From NCBI RefSeq assembly GCF_900107135.1, contig NZ_FNOV01000010.1, positions 62,001 to 126,000 on the forward strand: a DNA stretch of 64,000 nt. The letters run 5' to 3'. Shown piece after piece: positions 16,720-26,483 of this stretch. The position numbers were made by a program, and so were the translations under genes. This DNA comes from Hymenobacter psychrophilus. Lineage in GTDB: Bacteria > Bacteroidota > Bacteroidia > Cytophagales > Hymenobacteraceae. How positions within the stretch are numbered: the stretch's first letter is position 1; each line of letters opens with the position of its first letter. A model generated the notes under the pieces. That model saw only the letters and a list, made by a program, of their open reading frames with translations. It did not search any database and was not told where the DNA came from.

Positions 16720-19017
16720 ATGAAGCATAACTACCGACCGCCCGCCAATCCCATTCCGCCCCAGCGCTGGTTGGGGTTGCTGCTGCTGGCGCTGTTGCTG
16801 CTCGGTACCAGCGCCGGCAGGGCCCAGGCCCCAACGCAACGGCCGCGCATCGGCCTGACGCTGAGCGGCGGCGGAGCCCGCGGGCTGGCCCACATCGGCC
16901 TGCTCAAGGCCCTGGACTCGGCCCAGGTGCGGGTTGATTACGTGACCGGCACCAGCATGGGGGCCGTGGTTGGCTCGCTCTACGCGGCCGGTTACTCGGG
17001 GGCCGAGATTGAGCAGATAGCCCAGGGGCTCGACTGGGACGCGCTGCTTACCAACGCGGCCCAGCTAAGCACGATTACGCTGCCGGGCAAGGATGACTTC
17101 GGGCGCTACCTGGTCGAGCTGCCAGTCGTCAAGGGCAAGTTTCAGCTGCCGAACGGCGTGATTGAATCCGAAGAGCTGTGGCTCAAGCTCAGCGAATTAT
17201 TCTTCCCGTATTACAGAATCAAGAATTTCAGTCAGTTCAAGCGCGCGTTTCGGTGCGTGGCCACGGACATCATTTCCGGCGAGCCGCAGGTGCTGCGCTC
17301 CGGCGAAGTCGTGGCGGCCATCCGGGCCAGCATGGCTATTCCGTCGGTGTTTACGTCGGTGCAGTACCAGGGGCACCGCCTGGTCGATGGCGGGGTGGTG
17401 CGCAATTTTCCGGTGTCGGAAGTGAAGACCATGGGCGCGGACGTCATCATCGGCAGCAACGTGTCGGCCGGGGCCTACACCGAAGCCAGCCTGCGCAGCC
17501 CCGTCGATGTGTTGCTCCAGATTTCTTCTTTCAAGGATAACGCGGATTTCCAGGCCCAGAAGTCCTTGTGCGACATCTACGTCGACTATCCGCTGGGCGA
17601 CTATTCCAGTGGCAGTTTCTCGGCCGCCGCCCCCATCACGGCGCTGGGTGTGCGGCGGGGGCGGGCGGTATTCGCGCAGCTCAAGGCGCTGCGCGATTCG
17701 CTGGATGCGCGCTACGGGCCGGCCCCGGCCTACCCGCCCGCCGCGCCGCGCGCCGACTCGGTTTACATCGAGGACTATGCGGTGCAGGGCTTGGCCCCGG
17801 CCGCCGAGGCCCTGCTGCGGCGGCAACTGCGGCTGCGGCCCCGGCGCTACTACTCGGCCCCGCAGCTGTCGGCCGCCATCCGCGACGCGTTTGGCACCCG
17901 GGCGTTTCGCAAAATCACCTATTCGCTGCTGCCCGCCTCCGACTCGTCGGCCCGGCTCGTGCTTGATGCCGAGCCGGCTCCGGCAGCCCGCGTGGGGCTG
18001 GGCCTGCACTACAACTCGCTGACCAGTATCGGCCTCATCGGCAGCCTGACTGTCCAGGACAAGTTTGCGCCCGCTTCCACCAGCCAGGTAGCGGTCAACA
18101 TCGGCGAAAACCCGCGCCTGCGCCTCAAGCACGTGCAGTACCTGGGCCCCCAGCAGCGCCTGGTGGGCCGCCTGCTGGCCCAGGGCGAGCGGGTTAGCAT
18201 CACCACGTACAGCCCCAGCTTTAAGAAAGCGGGCCTCTACACTCAGAGCTACGTGCTGGCCAACGCGCAACTGCTCCGCCTGCTCGACCGCAACCGCGCC
18301 GTGGGCCTGGGCACGCGCTACGAGTACGGCCGCTTTGCCCCCGAAATTACCTCGCGCCTTCAGCTCGACGGCCGCATCAGCCTGCTCAACAGCTACGTGT
18401 TTTACGAGGCCAATACGCTCAATGCCGTCGCCTATCCCACCTACGGCCGCAAAATTGAGGTCGAATACGGCTGGGTGTATCAGCAGCGGCCTGCTTTTAA
18501 GCTGCTGAGCGACACCGTAGTAATCGGCACCGAACAGTCGGCCAACCTTTCCTTCCGGCCCTACGAGCACTCCCGGCTGAACGTGGAGCAGTACCTGCCG
18601 CTGACCAAGCGGGCCACGCTGCAGCTGCAGCTGCAGGGGGGCGTGAACCGGCGCTACCGCCAGGCCATCGCCAACGACTTCGTGGTCGGTGGCCTCAGCA
18701 GCGTACTGCGCAACCAGCTCACGTTCGCCGGCCTGCCCGAAACCGGCCTCTATACCGGCAGTGCCCTGGCCGGGCTCGTGGGCTATCAGTATGCCCTGAG
18801 CCCGAAGGTTTTCCTGACGGCCAAAGCCAATATGCTCTACTATGGCTTTATCTCCAATCAGGCGCGCCCGCAACCCGCCCGCCTGGCCTACGGCGGGGCC
18901 CTAAGCCTGGGCCTGAATTCCTTCCTGGGCCCCATCGACGTGAGCCTGATGTACTCGGATGTGGCGAAAAAGCTGCTGCCCTACTTCAACATCGGTTTTC
19001 CCTTCGGCTACCGCTAA
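16720..19017 (+). CDS. Patatin-like phospholipase fused to an Omp85-type beta-barrel
   Basis: This 765-residue outer-membrane protein starts at ATG 16720, which gives a normal signal peptide (to about residue 36). The patatin domain has the oxyanion motif SGGGARGLAH, the nucleophile GTSMG (Ser79) and the catalytic DGG (Asp223), the dyad of patatin-type lipases. A POTRA-like segment (about 355-430) follows, then a C-terminal Omp85/BamA-like barrel to the end, finishing in Phe-Gly-Tyr-Arg. The organisation equals that of PlpD-type Vd autotransporters and RssA-like proteins of Bacteroidota. Its role is probably lipid hydrolysis at the outer membrane or outside. Confidence 0.92.
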   Translation: MKHNYRPPANPIPPQRWLGLLLLALLLLGTSAGRAQAPTQRPRIGLTLSGGGARGLAHIGLLKALDSAQVRVDYVTGTSMGAVVGSLYAAGYSGAEIEQIAQGLDWDALLTNAAQLSTITLPGKDDFGRYLVELPVVKGKFQLPNGVIESEELWLKLSELFFPYYRIKNFSQFKRAFRCVATDIISGEPQVLRSGEVVAAIRASMAIPSVFTSVQYQGHRLVDGGVVRNFPVSEVKTMGADVIIGSNVSAGAYTEASLRSPVDVLLQISSFKDNADFQAQKSLCDIYVDYPLGDYSSGSFSAAAPITALGVRRGRAVFAQLKALRDSLDARYGPAPAYPPAAPRADSVYIEDYAVQGLAPAAEALLRRQLRLRPRRYYSAPQLSAAIRDAFGTRAFRKITYSLLPASDSSARLVLDAEPAPAARVGLGLHYNSLTSIGLIGSLTVQDKFAPASTSQVAVNIGENPRLRLKHVQYLGPQQRLVGRLLAQGERVSITTYSPSFKKAGLYTQSYVLANAQLLRLLDRNRAVGLGTRYEYGRFAPEITSRLQLDGRISLLNSYVFYEANTLNAVAYPTYGRKIEVEYGWVYQQRPAFKLLSDTVVIGTEQSANLSFRPYEHSRLNVEQYLPLTKRATLQLQLQGGVNRRYRQAIANDFVVGGLSSVLRNQLTFAGLPETGLYTGSALAGLVGYQYALSPKVFLTAKANMLYYGFISNQARPQPARLAYGGALSLGLNSFLGPIDVSLMYSDVAKKLLPYFNIGFPFGYR

Positions 19018-19640
19018 GCCAGGTCTGAATGTTGGGAATTTGGCCGATGACAGACCACGAACCCCAGCGGTGCCGGGCTGTGAAGGGCTGCCTGAGCCTA
19101 ACGAACGGCACTTCCATTGCTGCCAACTTCTACGAACGGCGTTTGCTGGTGCACTTTATCCAGGGAGTATTGACCATCGACCAAGTGTGCGCCTTGCTCG
19201 ATGAGCGAGCTTCGTGCGCTATTTGTCCTCCTTCAATTGAACAGAGCCCGTTTGCCTTCGGACAGGTTAATGCAACGACCAGTTCGCGTCAGGATGGTGA
19301 GTAAAAGTTAGGCTGACTCTCTGGAGGAAAGAACGCCGTCTACCCTACGCTCCTTTTCCACTATGCTATGGCTCATAAAACAGCTTGGAAATCCAGTGGC
19401 AACAAACATTTACGATGTAAGCTTACTAAACCATTTCTCCGACCGGACTTATGGTGGAGATGGCCAACTCCTCCTAAAATCCTCGTTTAAATGAAAGGAC
19501 CGTGTTTAAGGAACCATCGTATTTATTTACTGATGTTACGCACCGATTGCGTCTACACTTCAGAAAGCCCCTTCAGCTTCTTCCAAAAAGGCCCTTTCCA
19601 AGCAACCCGCCAATATGGTGCGTAATATCAGTTATTCAGT
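19018..19640. other. Gene-poor region with small unassigned reading frames
   Basis: An open frame from ATG 19047 to 19304 (85 residues) contains NFYERRLLVHFIQGVLTID, which faintly recalls transposase helix-turn-helix starts, but the second half loses coding character. A 43-residue frame at 19363-19494 begins MLWLIKQLGNPVATNIYD and is A+T-rich. I recognise neither. The lower GC compared with the flanks suggests decayed or acquired sequence. Confidence 0.4.
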
Positions 19641-20201
19641 TCAGCTATTGAATGCAGATAGGTTCCAGCGCTCATGTTGGTAGTTGAGCTTGGTAATAGA
19701 TGCGAAATCAATCCGTAGCTGAAATGCGTTGCGTAGCGGAATTTCCAGGCAGTGACACAGTATTGCCCGAATGGTACCTCCGTGCGTGAATAACAGTGCA
19801 GGCGTTTGGTCATGCCCTGCTACCAGCTCCGCTAGAAACGCCCCGGCACGCTGCTGCACGGCGCCGAATGTTTCGCCGCCGGGCGGGGCCAACGTGACGT
19901 AGTCGGCCATCCAGGGCGCGGTTTCCGCCGGCGGCAACTCGTTCCAGGCGCGGTTTTCCCAAGTCCCGAAGTGCATTTCGCGCAGGCGTTCATCGGGGAT
20001 GATGTCCGTCGTAAACTCGGCCGCCAACGTCAGGCAGCGCAGGGCTGGGCTGCTGAAGATGCGCTGGCCGCTGGCCGGGGGCAGTCGGGTGCGTAACCCT
20101 GCTACCTCGGCGGCGAAGGTATCGGCCAATGGCACATCGTGATGGCCGTAGCAGATACCGGGCGCTTGTACGGCGGTGTGGCGGACTAAAGTGAGCTCCA
20201 T
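19641..20201 (-). CDS. cobC: Alpha-ribazole phosphatase (histidine phosphatase family)
   Basis: This 186-residue protein removes the phosphate from alpha-ribazole 5'-phosphate or adenosylcobalamin 5'-phosphate in B12 assembly. The phosphoglycerate-mutase fold is shown by the catalytic LVRHTAV near the N-terminus, SSPALRC and the late THGGTIRAIL with the second His. Its start overlaps the end of cobS by 16 bp, and it is the last gene of the riboswitch-led cobalamin operon. The location defines it as CobC rather than a generic phosphatase. Confidence 0.9.
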   Translation of the reverse strand: MELTLVRHTAVQAPGICYGHHDVPLADTFAAEVAGLRTRLPPASGQRIFSSPALRCLTLAAEFTTDIIPDERLREMHFGTWENRAWNELPPAETAPWMADYVTLAPPGGETFGAVQQRAGAFLAELVAGHDQTPALLFTHGGTIRAILCHCLEIPLRNAFQLRIDFASITKLNYQHERWNLSAFNS

Positions 20202-20980
20202 GTCGTTAGGATAAGGAAAAACAGATACACCGTGACCTCCGTTGCTTGTTGAATGGCTCCCAGGCAGTCGCCGGTATAGCCGTTAATCCAGCGCTGGAAG
20301 TAGCGGGCCAGGTAGGTTTTGACGGCGAATACAGGCACCAGCACCAGCAATGCGGCGGGGCTACCCGCCCAGCCCGCATATACTAGTAGCGGCAGCGCCC
20401 CGAGCAACAACCCCGCGGCCAATTCCATCCGACTGATCTTTTTGGCCACCGGCTTGGCCTTACTGTCCTCGTTTTCGCGGGCGTACTGGTGGCTGAAAAT
20501 ACAGGTCAGCGCCGTGGCCCGGCTCAGCGGATGGGCCACCAACAGCGCGATGCTAACCCCGGCGGGCGACAAGCCGCGCAACGCCGCGAGCTTGAGGGCC
20601 AGCAGCAGCAGCAGCCCTACTACCCCGTAGGTCCCGAGGCGGCTGTCCTTCATGATTTCGAGGATGCGCAGCTTGGTCCAGCCGCCCCCGAACCCGTCGC
20701 AGGTGTCGGCAAAACCATCCTCGTGGAAGGCCCCGGTGAGCAAAATGCCGGCCCCCAGACTCAGGACTAGTGCCACGTCGTTCTGGTGAAAAAGCAGCCG
20801 CCCGCCCGCGTACACGGCCGCCGCCACTCCCCCCACCAGCCAGCCGATAACCGGGAAGTAGATGGTGGCTTTATTGAGCAGCTCGTCGGAGTAGCCCACC
20901 CAGGCGGGTATTGGCAGGCGGGTATAAAACTGCACGGCCAGCAGCAGCAGGCGCAGATGGTGCCGGAGCAAGGAGTTCAT
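20186..20980 (-). CDS. cobS: Adenosylcobinamide-GDP ribazoletransferase
   Basis: This 264-residue membrane enzyme joins adenosylcobinamide-GDP to alpha-ribazole phosphate, the last joining step of cobalamin synthesis. It has about six hydrophobic helices and the family motif GAFHEDGFADTCDGFGGG (about residues 80-97) with the nearby KDSRLGTYG. Length is usual for CobS. It lies between cobT and cobC and overlaps cobC. Confidence 0.95.
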   Translation of the reverse strand: MNSLLRHHLRLLLLAVQFYTRLPIPAWVGYSDELLNKATIYFPVIGWLVGGVAAAVYAGGRLLFHQNDVALVLSLGAGILLTGAFHEDGFADTCDGFGGGWTKLRILEIMKDSRLGTYGVVGLLLLLALKLAALRGLSPAGVSIALLVAHPLSRATALTCIFSHQYARENEDSKAKPVAKKISRMELAAGLLLGALPLLVYAGWAGSPAALLVLVPVFAVKTYLARYFQRWINGYTGDCLGAIQQATEVTVYLFFLILTTWSSL

Positions 20981-20995
20981 GGGCCGACAAGATAC

Positions 20996-22039
20996 TTACG
21001 CGCCGGAGTCATCCGGTACGCCGGCGCTTTCGAAGGACGCCATTTCGTTGAGGAAACCCACGGCGGCCTGCACCAGCGGGTAGGCCAGGGCGCAGCCGGT
21101 GCCTTCGCCCAGGCGCAGGCCCAGCCGTAGCAGGGGCCGGCCACCCAGCTCGGCCAGCAGCAGGCGGTGCCCCAGCTCGTCCGACTCGTGGCAGAACACG
21201 CAGTAGGCCAACACCGCCGGGGCCAGCCGGGCCGCGACCAGCAGCGCCGCCGAGGCGATAAAGCCGTCGATGAGTAGCAGCATCCGGTGTTCGGCGGCCC
21301 GCAGCATGGCCCCGCACAGCTGCGCAATTTCGAAGCCGCCGAAAGTTGCCAGCACCGCCAGCGGCTCCAGGCCCACGGCGGGGTGGGCGGCCACAGCCCG
21401 CGTGAGGGTGGCCAGCTTGCGGGCAAGTCCCGCCGCGTCGAGGCCGGTGCCGCGGCCCACGCACTCGGCCAGCGGCCGGCCCGTGAGCTGGTGCAGCAAC
21501 ACGGCGGCCGACGAGGTGTTGCCGATGCCCATTTCGCCCAGCCCCAGCACGTTGCAGCCGCCCTCGTGCAGCTCATCCACGAGGCGCGCCCCGCGTTGCA
21601 GCGCCTCCTGACACTGGGTGGGAGTCATGGCCGGCGCGTGCAAAAAGTTGCGGGTGCCCTCGGCTATTTTCTGGTCGCGCACGGCGGGCAGGTCCGCGAA
21701 GCTGCCGCGCACCCCGGCATCCACGATGGTGAGGGCCAGGCCGTTTTGGCGGCAGAACACGTTGATTGCCGCGCCACCCGCCGCGAAGTTGCGCACCATC
21801 TGGTGCGTCACTTCGGGCGGATACTGGCTCACGCCAGCCTCTGCAATACCGTGGTCGGCGGCAAACACCACCAGGTGCGGTTGGCGCAGCTGCGGCGTGA
21901 GGGTTTGCTGCACCAGGGCCACCTGCCGGGCCAGCGCCTCCAACTCGCCCAGCGCGCCCACCGGCTTGGTTTTGGTGTCGATTTTGTGCTGAATGGCGGT
22001 GCTCAGCGCGGAGTCGGGGGGGAGGATGTGCCAGCTCAT
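20996..22039 (-). CDS. cobT: Nicotinate-nucleotide-dimethylbenzimidazole phosphoribosyltransferase
   Basis: This 347-residue cytosolic enzyme activates the lower-ligand base as alpha-ribazole phosphate. Recognised segments are [37 protein letters not shown] and the C-terminal [13 protein letters not shown] followed by [12 protein letters not shown], which holds the catalytic Glu region. Full length. The start overlaps the adenosyltransferase stop by 4 bp (ATGA), indicating translational coupling. Confidence 0.96.
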   Translation of the reverse strand: MSWHILPPDSALSTAIQHKIDTKTKPVGALGELEALARQVALVQQTLTPQLRQPHLVVFAADHGIAEAGVSQYPPEVTHQMVRNFAAGGAAINVFCRQNGLALTIVDAGVRGSFADLPAVRDQKIAEGTRNFLHAPAMTPTQCQEALQRGARLVDELHEGGCNVLGLGEMGIGNTSSAAVLLHQLTGRPLAECVGRGTGLDAAGLARKLATLTRAVAAHPAVGLEPLAVLATFGGFEIAQLCGAMLRAAEHRMLLLIDGFIASAALLVAARLAPAVLAYCVFCHESDELGHRLLLAELGGRPLLRLGLRLGEGTGCALAYPLVQAAVGFLNEMASFESAGVPDDSGA

Positions 22040-22644
22040 GCGGTGGGCTCTTGGGGTTTAGGGGCGTCTTCTGGGCGCTTGAAGCGCTTGTAGAGGAACA
22101 GCTGCCATTTCTCCTCGGCCACGCCGGCCTTGTCCATCTCGGCCCGGGCCAGGGTAAAGAACAAATCCGACAGGCGGTTGATGTAGGCCGGAATCACCGG
22201 GTTCACCTCGTCGGTGGCCATCAGGCTTACCAGTCGCCGCTCGCCCCGGCGCATTTGGGTGCGCACCACGTGGCACAGGGCCGATAGCTCGTTGCCGCCG
22301 GGTAGCAGGAAGTAGTCGGAGGGCGAGGTCATCTGGCCCTCCAGCTCGTCAATCCACTCCTCGCAGAACTGCGCCCCGTCGGCGGGCATGGGGTTGGTGT
22401 TCACTTTTTTGGCGTCCGAGGGCCGCGCCAGGTGCGACATCATATCCATCAAATCCTTCTGGATGCGGTGCAACTGCGGCTGCCAGGCGTGGTCCGGGCC
22501 CAGCTTCACGCGCAGTAGGCCCAATGTGGAGTTGGCCTCGTCCAGGTCACCCATGCACTCCACGCGCACGTCGTCTTTGGGTACGCGCGAACCGCCGAAC
22601 AGGCCCGTGGTGCCGGCATCGCCCTTTTTAGTGTAGATTTTCAT
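22036..22644 (-). CDS. ATP:cob(I)alamin adenosyltransferase, PduO type
   Basis: This 202-residue enzyme transfers the adenosyl group of ATP to cob(I)alamin or cobinamide. The PduO-family N-terminus [17 protein letters not shown] is clear, followed by [15 protein letters not shown] and the C-terminal [13 protein letters not shown]. The PduO fold distinguishes it from the unrelated CobA/BtuR family. It overlaps cobT and follows cobU by 26 bp in the same operon. Confidence 0.95.
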   Translation of the reverse strand: MKIYTKKGDAGTTGLFGGSRVPKDDVRVECMGDLDEANSTLGLLRVKLGPDHAWQPQLHRIQKDLMDMMSHLARPSDAKKVNTNPMPADGAQFCEEWIDELEGQMTSPSDYFLLPGGNELSALCHVVRTQMRRGERRLVSLMATDEVNPVIPAYINRLSDLFFTLARAEMDKAGVAEEKWQLFLYKRFKRPEDAPKPQEPTA

Positions 22645-22670
22645 GAGGATAATTGAGGTTGAAAAAGGAC

Positions 22671-23174
22671 TTACTTTACCACCAGCGGCAGCCCCGACAC
22701 CATGAAAATGGCGCGGTCGGCCCGCTGGGCAATATGCTGATTGAGCCAGCCCTGCAAGTCGGCGAACTTGCGGCCCGCCTCGGTGGGCGCGTGCAGGCCC
22801 ATCCCGATTTCGTTGGAAATAACCACCAGCGTGCAGTCCTGCCGCATTAGCTGGTCGAATTCTTCCTGCGCCTGCCGGAGCGTGGCGGCCACGTCGTAGG
22901 CGGCGTCGGCGAAAAAATTGGTCAGCCAGAGCGTTACGCAGTCCAGTACCACGGTGCGGCCCGTCAGGTCGCGGCGGCTCAGGTACTTTTCCTCCTCCCA
23001 GGTGGTCCAGCGGGCGTCGCGGTCGGCTACGTGGCGGGCAATGCGCTGACGGTGGTCGTCGTCCCAGGCCCGCGAGGTGGCCAGGTACACGGGCGCGGGG
23101 CTGAGTTGCAGGGCCAGCTGCTGGGCGTACCGGCTCTTGCCCGAGCGCTGCCCGCCCGAAATGTAGGTGAGCAT
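22671..23174 (-). CDS. cobU: Adenosylcobinamide kinase / GTP:adenosylcobinamide-phosphate guanylyltransferase
   Basis: This 167-residue bifunctional enzyme phosphorylates adenosylcobinamide and then attaches GMP. The P-loop GGQRSGKSRYAQ is at the N-terminus, and the conserved VLDCVTLWLTN and VVISNEIGMGLHAPT follow. Length is typical of CobU. It starts 3 bp after the receptor gene stop, consistent with one long transcript. Confidence 0.95.
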   Translation of the reverse strand: MLTYISGGQRSGKSRYAQQLALQLSPAPVYLATSRAWDDDHRQRIARHVADRDARWTTWEEEKYLSRRDLTGRTVVLDCVTLWLTNFFADAAYDVAATLRQAQEEFDQLMRQDCTLVVISNEIGMGLHAPTEAGRKFADLQGWLNQHIAQRADRAIFMVSGLPLVVK

Positions 23175-23177
23175 GGG

Positions 23178-25400
23178 CTAGAAAGTGAGCGTGTAGCGGC
23201 CCGTGATGGTGCGGCCGGGCAGGTTGTAGCCGCGCTTCTCGTAGTAGTTTTCGTCGGTCAGGTTGTTAACTAACACCGCCAGCGTGTGCTTTTGGGCCAG
23301 AGTATAGCCCGCCGAGAAGTCGAGGGTCATGTAGCGCGGGTATTCTATCTGCGGCGACTGCACATCCGTAAAATCAGTGTCGCGGCGGCGGCCCACGTAG
23401 TGGCCGCCCAGGCGGGCGCGCAGGCCGCGGTTGTTGTCGAAGGCCACGCCGTAGTTGCCGCTCAGGCGGGCTACGTTGAAGATGACGCGGGTGGTTTGGG
23501 TGCCATCAGTGGCATTGGTCACGTCTTCCGCCGTAAAAATGCGGGTGCCCCCGGCAAATACCCGCAACGAATAGCGGTTGTCGGCGGCCACCCCGAAGTC
23601 GTAGCCGGCTTCGGACTCCAGGCCCCGGATGCGGCTGTCGTTGGCGTTGACGTAGGTCGTGCGGGCCCGCACTAGGTAGCCCTCGGTGGTAGTTTCGCCC
23701 ACGGGGTTGACGGTGCGGGTGGTGATGCGGTTTTTCACCTGCGTGGCGAAGTAAGCCGCGCTGGCTGAGAAGCCGCTGGTGGGCCGGTCGAAGCGCAGGC
23801 CTGCGTCCCAGGTAACGCTGCTCTCGTTTTTCAGCCCGGCATTACCGGTCGTGATGGACACTTGCCGGGCGGCATTGGGGGCCGTTTGGGAGTAACCGGC
23901 CACATTATAGGCGTCGGGCGTTACGTAGGCCCGCCCAACGGTGCCGTGCGCGCGCAGGCCGGGGCGCAGCTCGTACTGCGCCCCCAGGCTGGGGCTAAAA
24001 AACGGATTGGTCGTTTTGCCGGGCGTAAAAGTGGTCAGCAAGTCGGTTTGCTTCACGTTGTAAGTAATGAAATCGTAGCGGGCCCCGGGCATCAGAATCA
24101 ACTTTTCCGCCAGCAGGCTCAGCTGCGCCTGGGCGTAGAGGCCAGTCGTATTCAACTCGTAGTTGGGGTTGAAAGGCGCAATGGCGACGCTGGTGGCGTT
24201 GAAGCGTTGCGAGTTGCTTGTGGCTTCGTTGCGGTCGAGGCCCACCGTCAGGCGCTGGCGGCCCAGCGTCAGCACGTCCTTCACCTGCAAGCCCCGCCAC
24301 ACGTACTGACTCTGGAACGAGCGGTAGGGCACAATGGGCACGTTTTTAGCCCCCGCCAGTGTGTTGTTGTCGTTGGTTTCCTGGGAGGCGTAACCGCGCA
24401 CGAACAGCTCGTGGCGCGCGTAGGTGCCGGTGGCGCTCAGGTCGATGTTCTGCCGCTCAATATGCTTACTCGAAGGCCCCAGGTTGCCGTAAAAAACATC
24501 GTTCGGCGACTCCACGTTGCGGGCCACGAACCGTTCGCCCCGCACGTCTACGCGCCAGCGGCTGCTTAGCTGGTAGCCCAGGCGCAACGCGCCGGAGTAG
24601 TAGCCGAGTTTGGTGAACTGGCGACGCTGGCCGTCGGCGCGGCGGTCGTCGGTTTGGGCGCTGCTGTCGTTGGCGTAGGTTTTGGTGGCGTTGTCGCCGT
24701 TGAGCCAGCCCCGGAACACGCCGCCCCTGCCCAGCTTGTAGTCCTGGGCCCGATCGAACAAGCCAAAGGAGAGGTCGAAATCCAGCTTTTGGGTGATATT
24801 GCCCCCAGTGGCCCCGCCGACTCTAAAGGTTTGAAAGCTGCCGTATTCGGTGAACAGCGACGACCGGACGGCCCCACGCGATTTGCGCGTAACCACGTTC
24901 ACGACCCCGCCCATCGCCTGCGAACCGTACAGGGCCGAAGCTGGCCCCTTGAGCACTTCTACCTGCTCCACGCTGTTCAAATCGAGGGTGGCCAGGTTAC
25001 TGGTACCAGCCGGCCGGCCATCTACCAGCAGCAGTGCCCGCTGGTTCAGCCCCCCCGTTTGGGGCCGAAAGCCGCGGATGCCCACTCCGGCCAGCAGGCC
25101 GGGATACTGGATTACATCGACCGAGGCATTCTTTTTCAGCACGTCGGTAAAGTCCTGGGTGGGGGTCTGCTGGATGTCCTGGCGGCTGATAACCTGGAGC
25201 TGCTGCGGGATTTTGCCGCGTTCAGTGGCCGTGCGGGTGGCCGTTACTACCACCTCGCTCAGGCTTTGGCGGCGGAGGGTATCGGCCGGAGCCTGCGCCT
25301 GAGCGGGGCGGAATGGGCCGGCCACGAGGAACGTGCCCAGCGCCAGTGCCGCGCCAAAGCGGGGCGTTGCGTTACTGCTGCGAAAGGTGTTGGGTTGCAT
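23178..25400 (-). CDS. btuB: TonB-dependent outer-membrane receptor, BtuB-like
   Basis: This 740-residue receptor has a signal peptide (to about residue 37, PAQAQA), a TonB-box-like LSEVVVTATR, a plug domain (IRGFRP, LLLVDGRPAG, VEVLKGPASALYGSQAMGG) and a 22-strand barrel region ending in the C-terminal Phe expected for outer-membrane proteins. ATG 25400 is preferred because an earlier in-frame Met precedes the signal peptide by a non-typical leader. Position within the B12-riboswitch operon indicates cobalamin or cobinamide as ligand. Confidence 0.92.
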   Translation of the reverse strand: MQPNTFRSSNATPRFGAALALGTFLVAGPFRPAQAQAPADTLRRQSLSEVVVTATRTATERGKIPQQLQVISRQDIQQTPTQDFTDVLKKNASVDVIQYPGLLAGVGIRGFRPQTGGLNQRALLLVDGRPAGTSNLATLDLNSVEQVEVLKGPASALYGSQAMGGVVNVVTRKSRGAVRSSLFTEYGSFQTFRVGGATGGNITQKLDFDLSFGLFDRAQDYKLGRGGVFRGWLNGDNATKTYANDSSAQTDDRRADGQRRQFTKLGYYSGALRLGYQLSSRWRVDVRGERFVARNVESPNDVFYGNLGPSSKHIERQNIDLSATGTYARHELFVRGYASQETNDNNTLAGAKNVPIVPYRSFQSQYVWRGLQVKDVLTLGRQRLTVGLDRNEATSNSQRFNATSVAIAPFNPNYELNTTGLYAQAQLSLLAEKLILMPGARYDFITYNVKQTDLLTTFTPGKTTNPFFSPSLGAQYELRPGLRAHGTVGRAYVTPDAYNVAGYSQTAPNAARQVSITTGNAGLKNESSVTWDAGLRFDRPTSGFSASAAYFATQVKNRITTRTVNPVGETTTEGYLVRARTTYVNANDSRIRGLESEAGYDFGVAADNRYSLRVFAGGTRIFTAEDVTNATDGTQTTRVIFNVARLSGNYGVAFDNNRGLRARLGGHYVGRRRDTDFTDVQSPQIEYPRYMTLDFSAGYTLAQKHTLAVLVNNLTDENYYEKRGYNLPGRTITGRYTLTF

Positions 25401-25458
25401 AAGCTGGTCAATCAGAAAGCAGGAAGAAAATGCGGGAGGGTGCGGATAACTCACGGAA

Positions 25459-26478
25459 CTATGGGGTAGAAATCTGATTCAAAGCGCGGAGTAAGGCGCT
25501 CATCGAGTCGTGCGAATGTTCGGGGCCGCCGGCTAACTGGCTGGTCCAGCGGGGGGGAGCGAGGGTGGCCGTGACGCGCCAGGCGGCGGGGGCGGCCGTG
25601 GGCACGAACCCCTCGCGCTCCAGCGCCCGGCGCGTCCAGAAGGCCGCGGCCCCGTCGCCGACCAATTGCACCGGCGGGCCCGTGGGGGCGTGCAACTCGA
25701 AGGTGCCGGTGGCCGGATTGAAGGCCAGCCCCTCACGGGCAAACGCCGCCGCGAAGGCTCCGCTCAGCACCAGATCTTCGGGAGTGCCCGTGCGCAGCGC
25801 CCCCTCGGCCGACAGCAGCCACACCCGGTCGGCGGCTTGCAGGGCCAAATCCAACTCGTGGGTAGAGAGCAGGATGGCCTTGCCGGTTTGGCGGGCCAGG
25901 CGGTGAAGCAGCCGCATGAGGGCCACGCGGTTGGGCAGGTCGAGATGGGCGGTGGGCTCGTCGAGTAATATCAGGGGCGTATCCTGGGCCAGGGCGCGGG
26001 CCAGCAGGATTTTTTGCCGCTCCCCGTCGCTCAACTCGCCTACCGGGCGGTGGGCCAGGACCTCGGTGCCAGTTGCTACCAGGGCCGCCTGCACCTGTGC
26101 TTCGTCGTGGGCCGACAGGCCCCCAAGCCAGCCCGTGTGGGGGTGCCGCCCCAGCCGCACCAGCTCGCGGCCGGTGAGGTTGCCGCCCTCGACCCGGTCG
26201 GTGAGCACCACGCTGAGCTGCCGCGCCCGCGCCGGCGCGTTCAGGCTCGTCAGCTCCTGGTCGCCCAGCCGGAGCTGGCCGCCGAGGGGGGGCTGCAAGC
26301 CGGCTAGCGTGCGCAGCAGCGTCGATTTGCCGGCCCCGTTTGGCCCCAACAAGCACACCAGCTCGCCGGGCCACAGCGCCAGGCGCAGGGAGCCGGCCAC
26401 CGGGCGGGGCATTTTTTTGCGGCCGAAATAACCCACCGTCAGGTCCTCGGCGGTCAGCAGCGGAGTAGCAGAGCGCAT
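25459..26478 (-). CDS. btuD: Cobalamin ABC transporter ATP-binding protein with C-terminal extension
   Basis: This 339-residue ATPase energises B12 import through BtuC. It has Walker A GPNGAGKSTLLRTLAG, signature LSDGERQKILLARAL, Walker B LILLDEPTAHLD and the switch His in LLSTHELDLAL. Residues from about 245 form an additional domain (with TGPPVQLVGDG and FWTRRALEREGF) absent from E. coli BtuD (249 residues). The ATG at 26478 overlaps nothing and gives a normal N-terminus; the upstream in-frame stretch is Arg/Pro-rich permease antisense-like sequence. Confidence 0.92.
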   Translation of the reverse strand: MRSATPLLTAEDLTVGYFGRKKMPRPVAGSLRLALWPGELVCLLGPNGAGKSTLLRTLAGLQPPLGGQLRLGDQELTSLNAPARARQLSVVLTDRVEGGNLTGRELVRLGRHPHTGWLGGLSAHDEAQVQAALVATGTEVLAHRPVGELSDGERQKILLARALAQDTPLILLDEPTAHLDLPNRVALMRLLHRLARQTGKAILLSTHELDLALQAADRVWLLSAEGALRTGTPEDLVLSGAFAAAFAREGLAFNPATGTFELHAPTGPPVQLVGDGAAAFWTRRALEREGFVPTAAPAAWRVTATLAPPRWTSQLAGGPEHSHDSMSALLRALNQISTP

Positions 26479-26483
26479 GAAAC

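Noticed and set aside
17197..18873. 558-codon minus-strand open frame
   Set aside because: It is antisense to the clearly coding patatin-Omp85 gene and is Gln/His/Arg-rich, as expected for a shadow of high-GC coding DNA.
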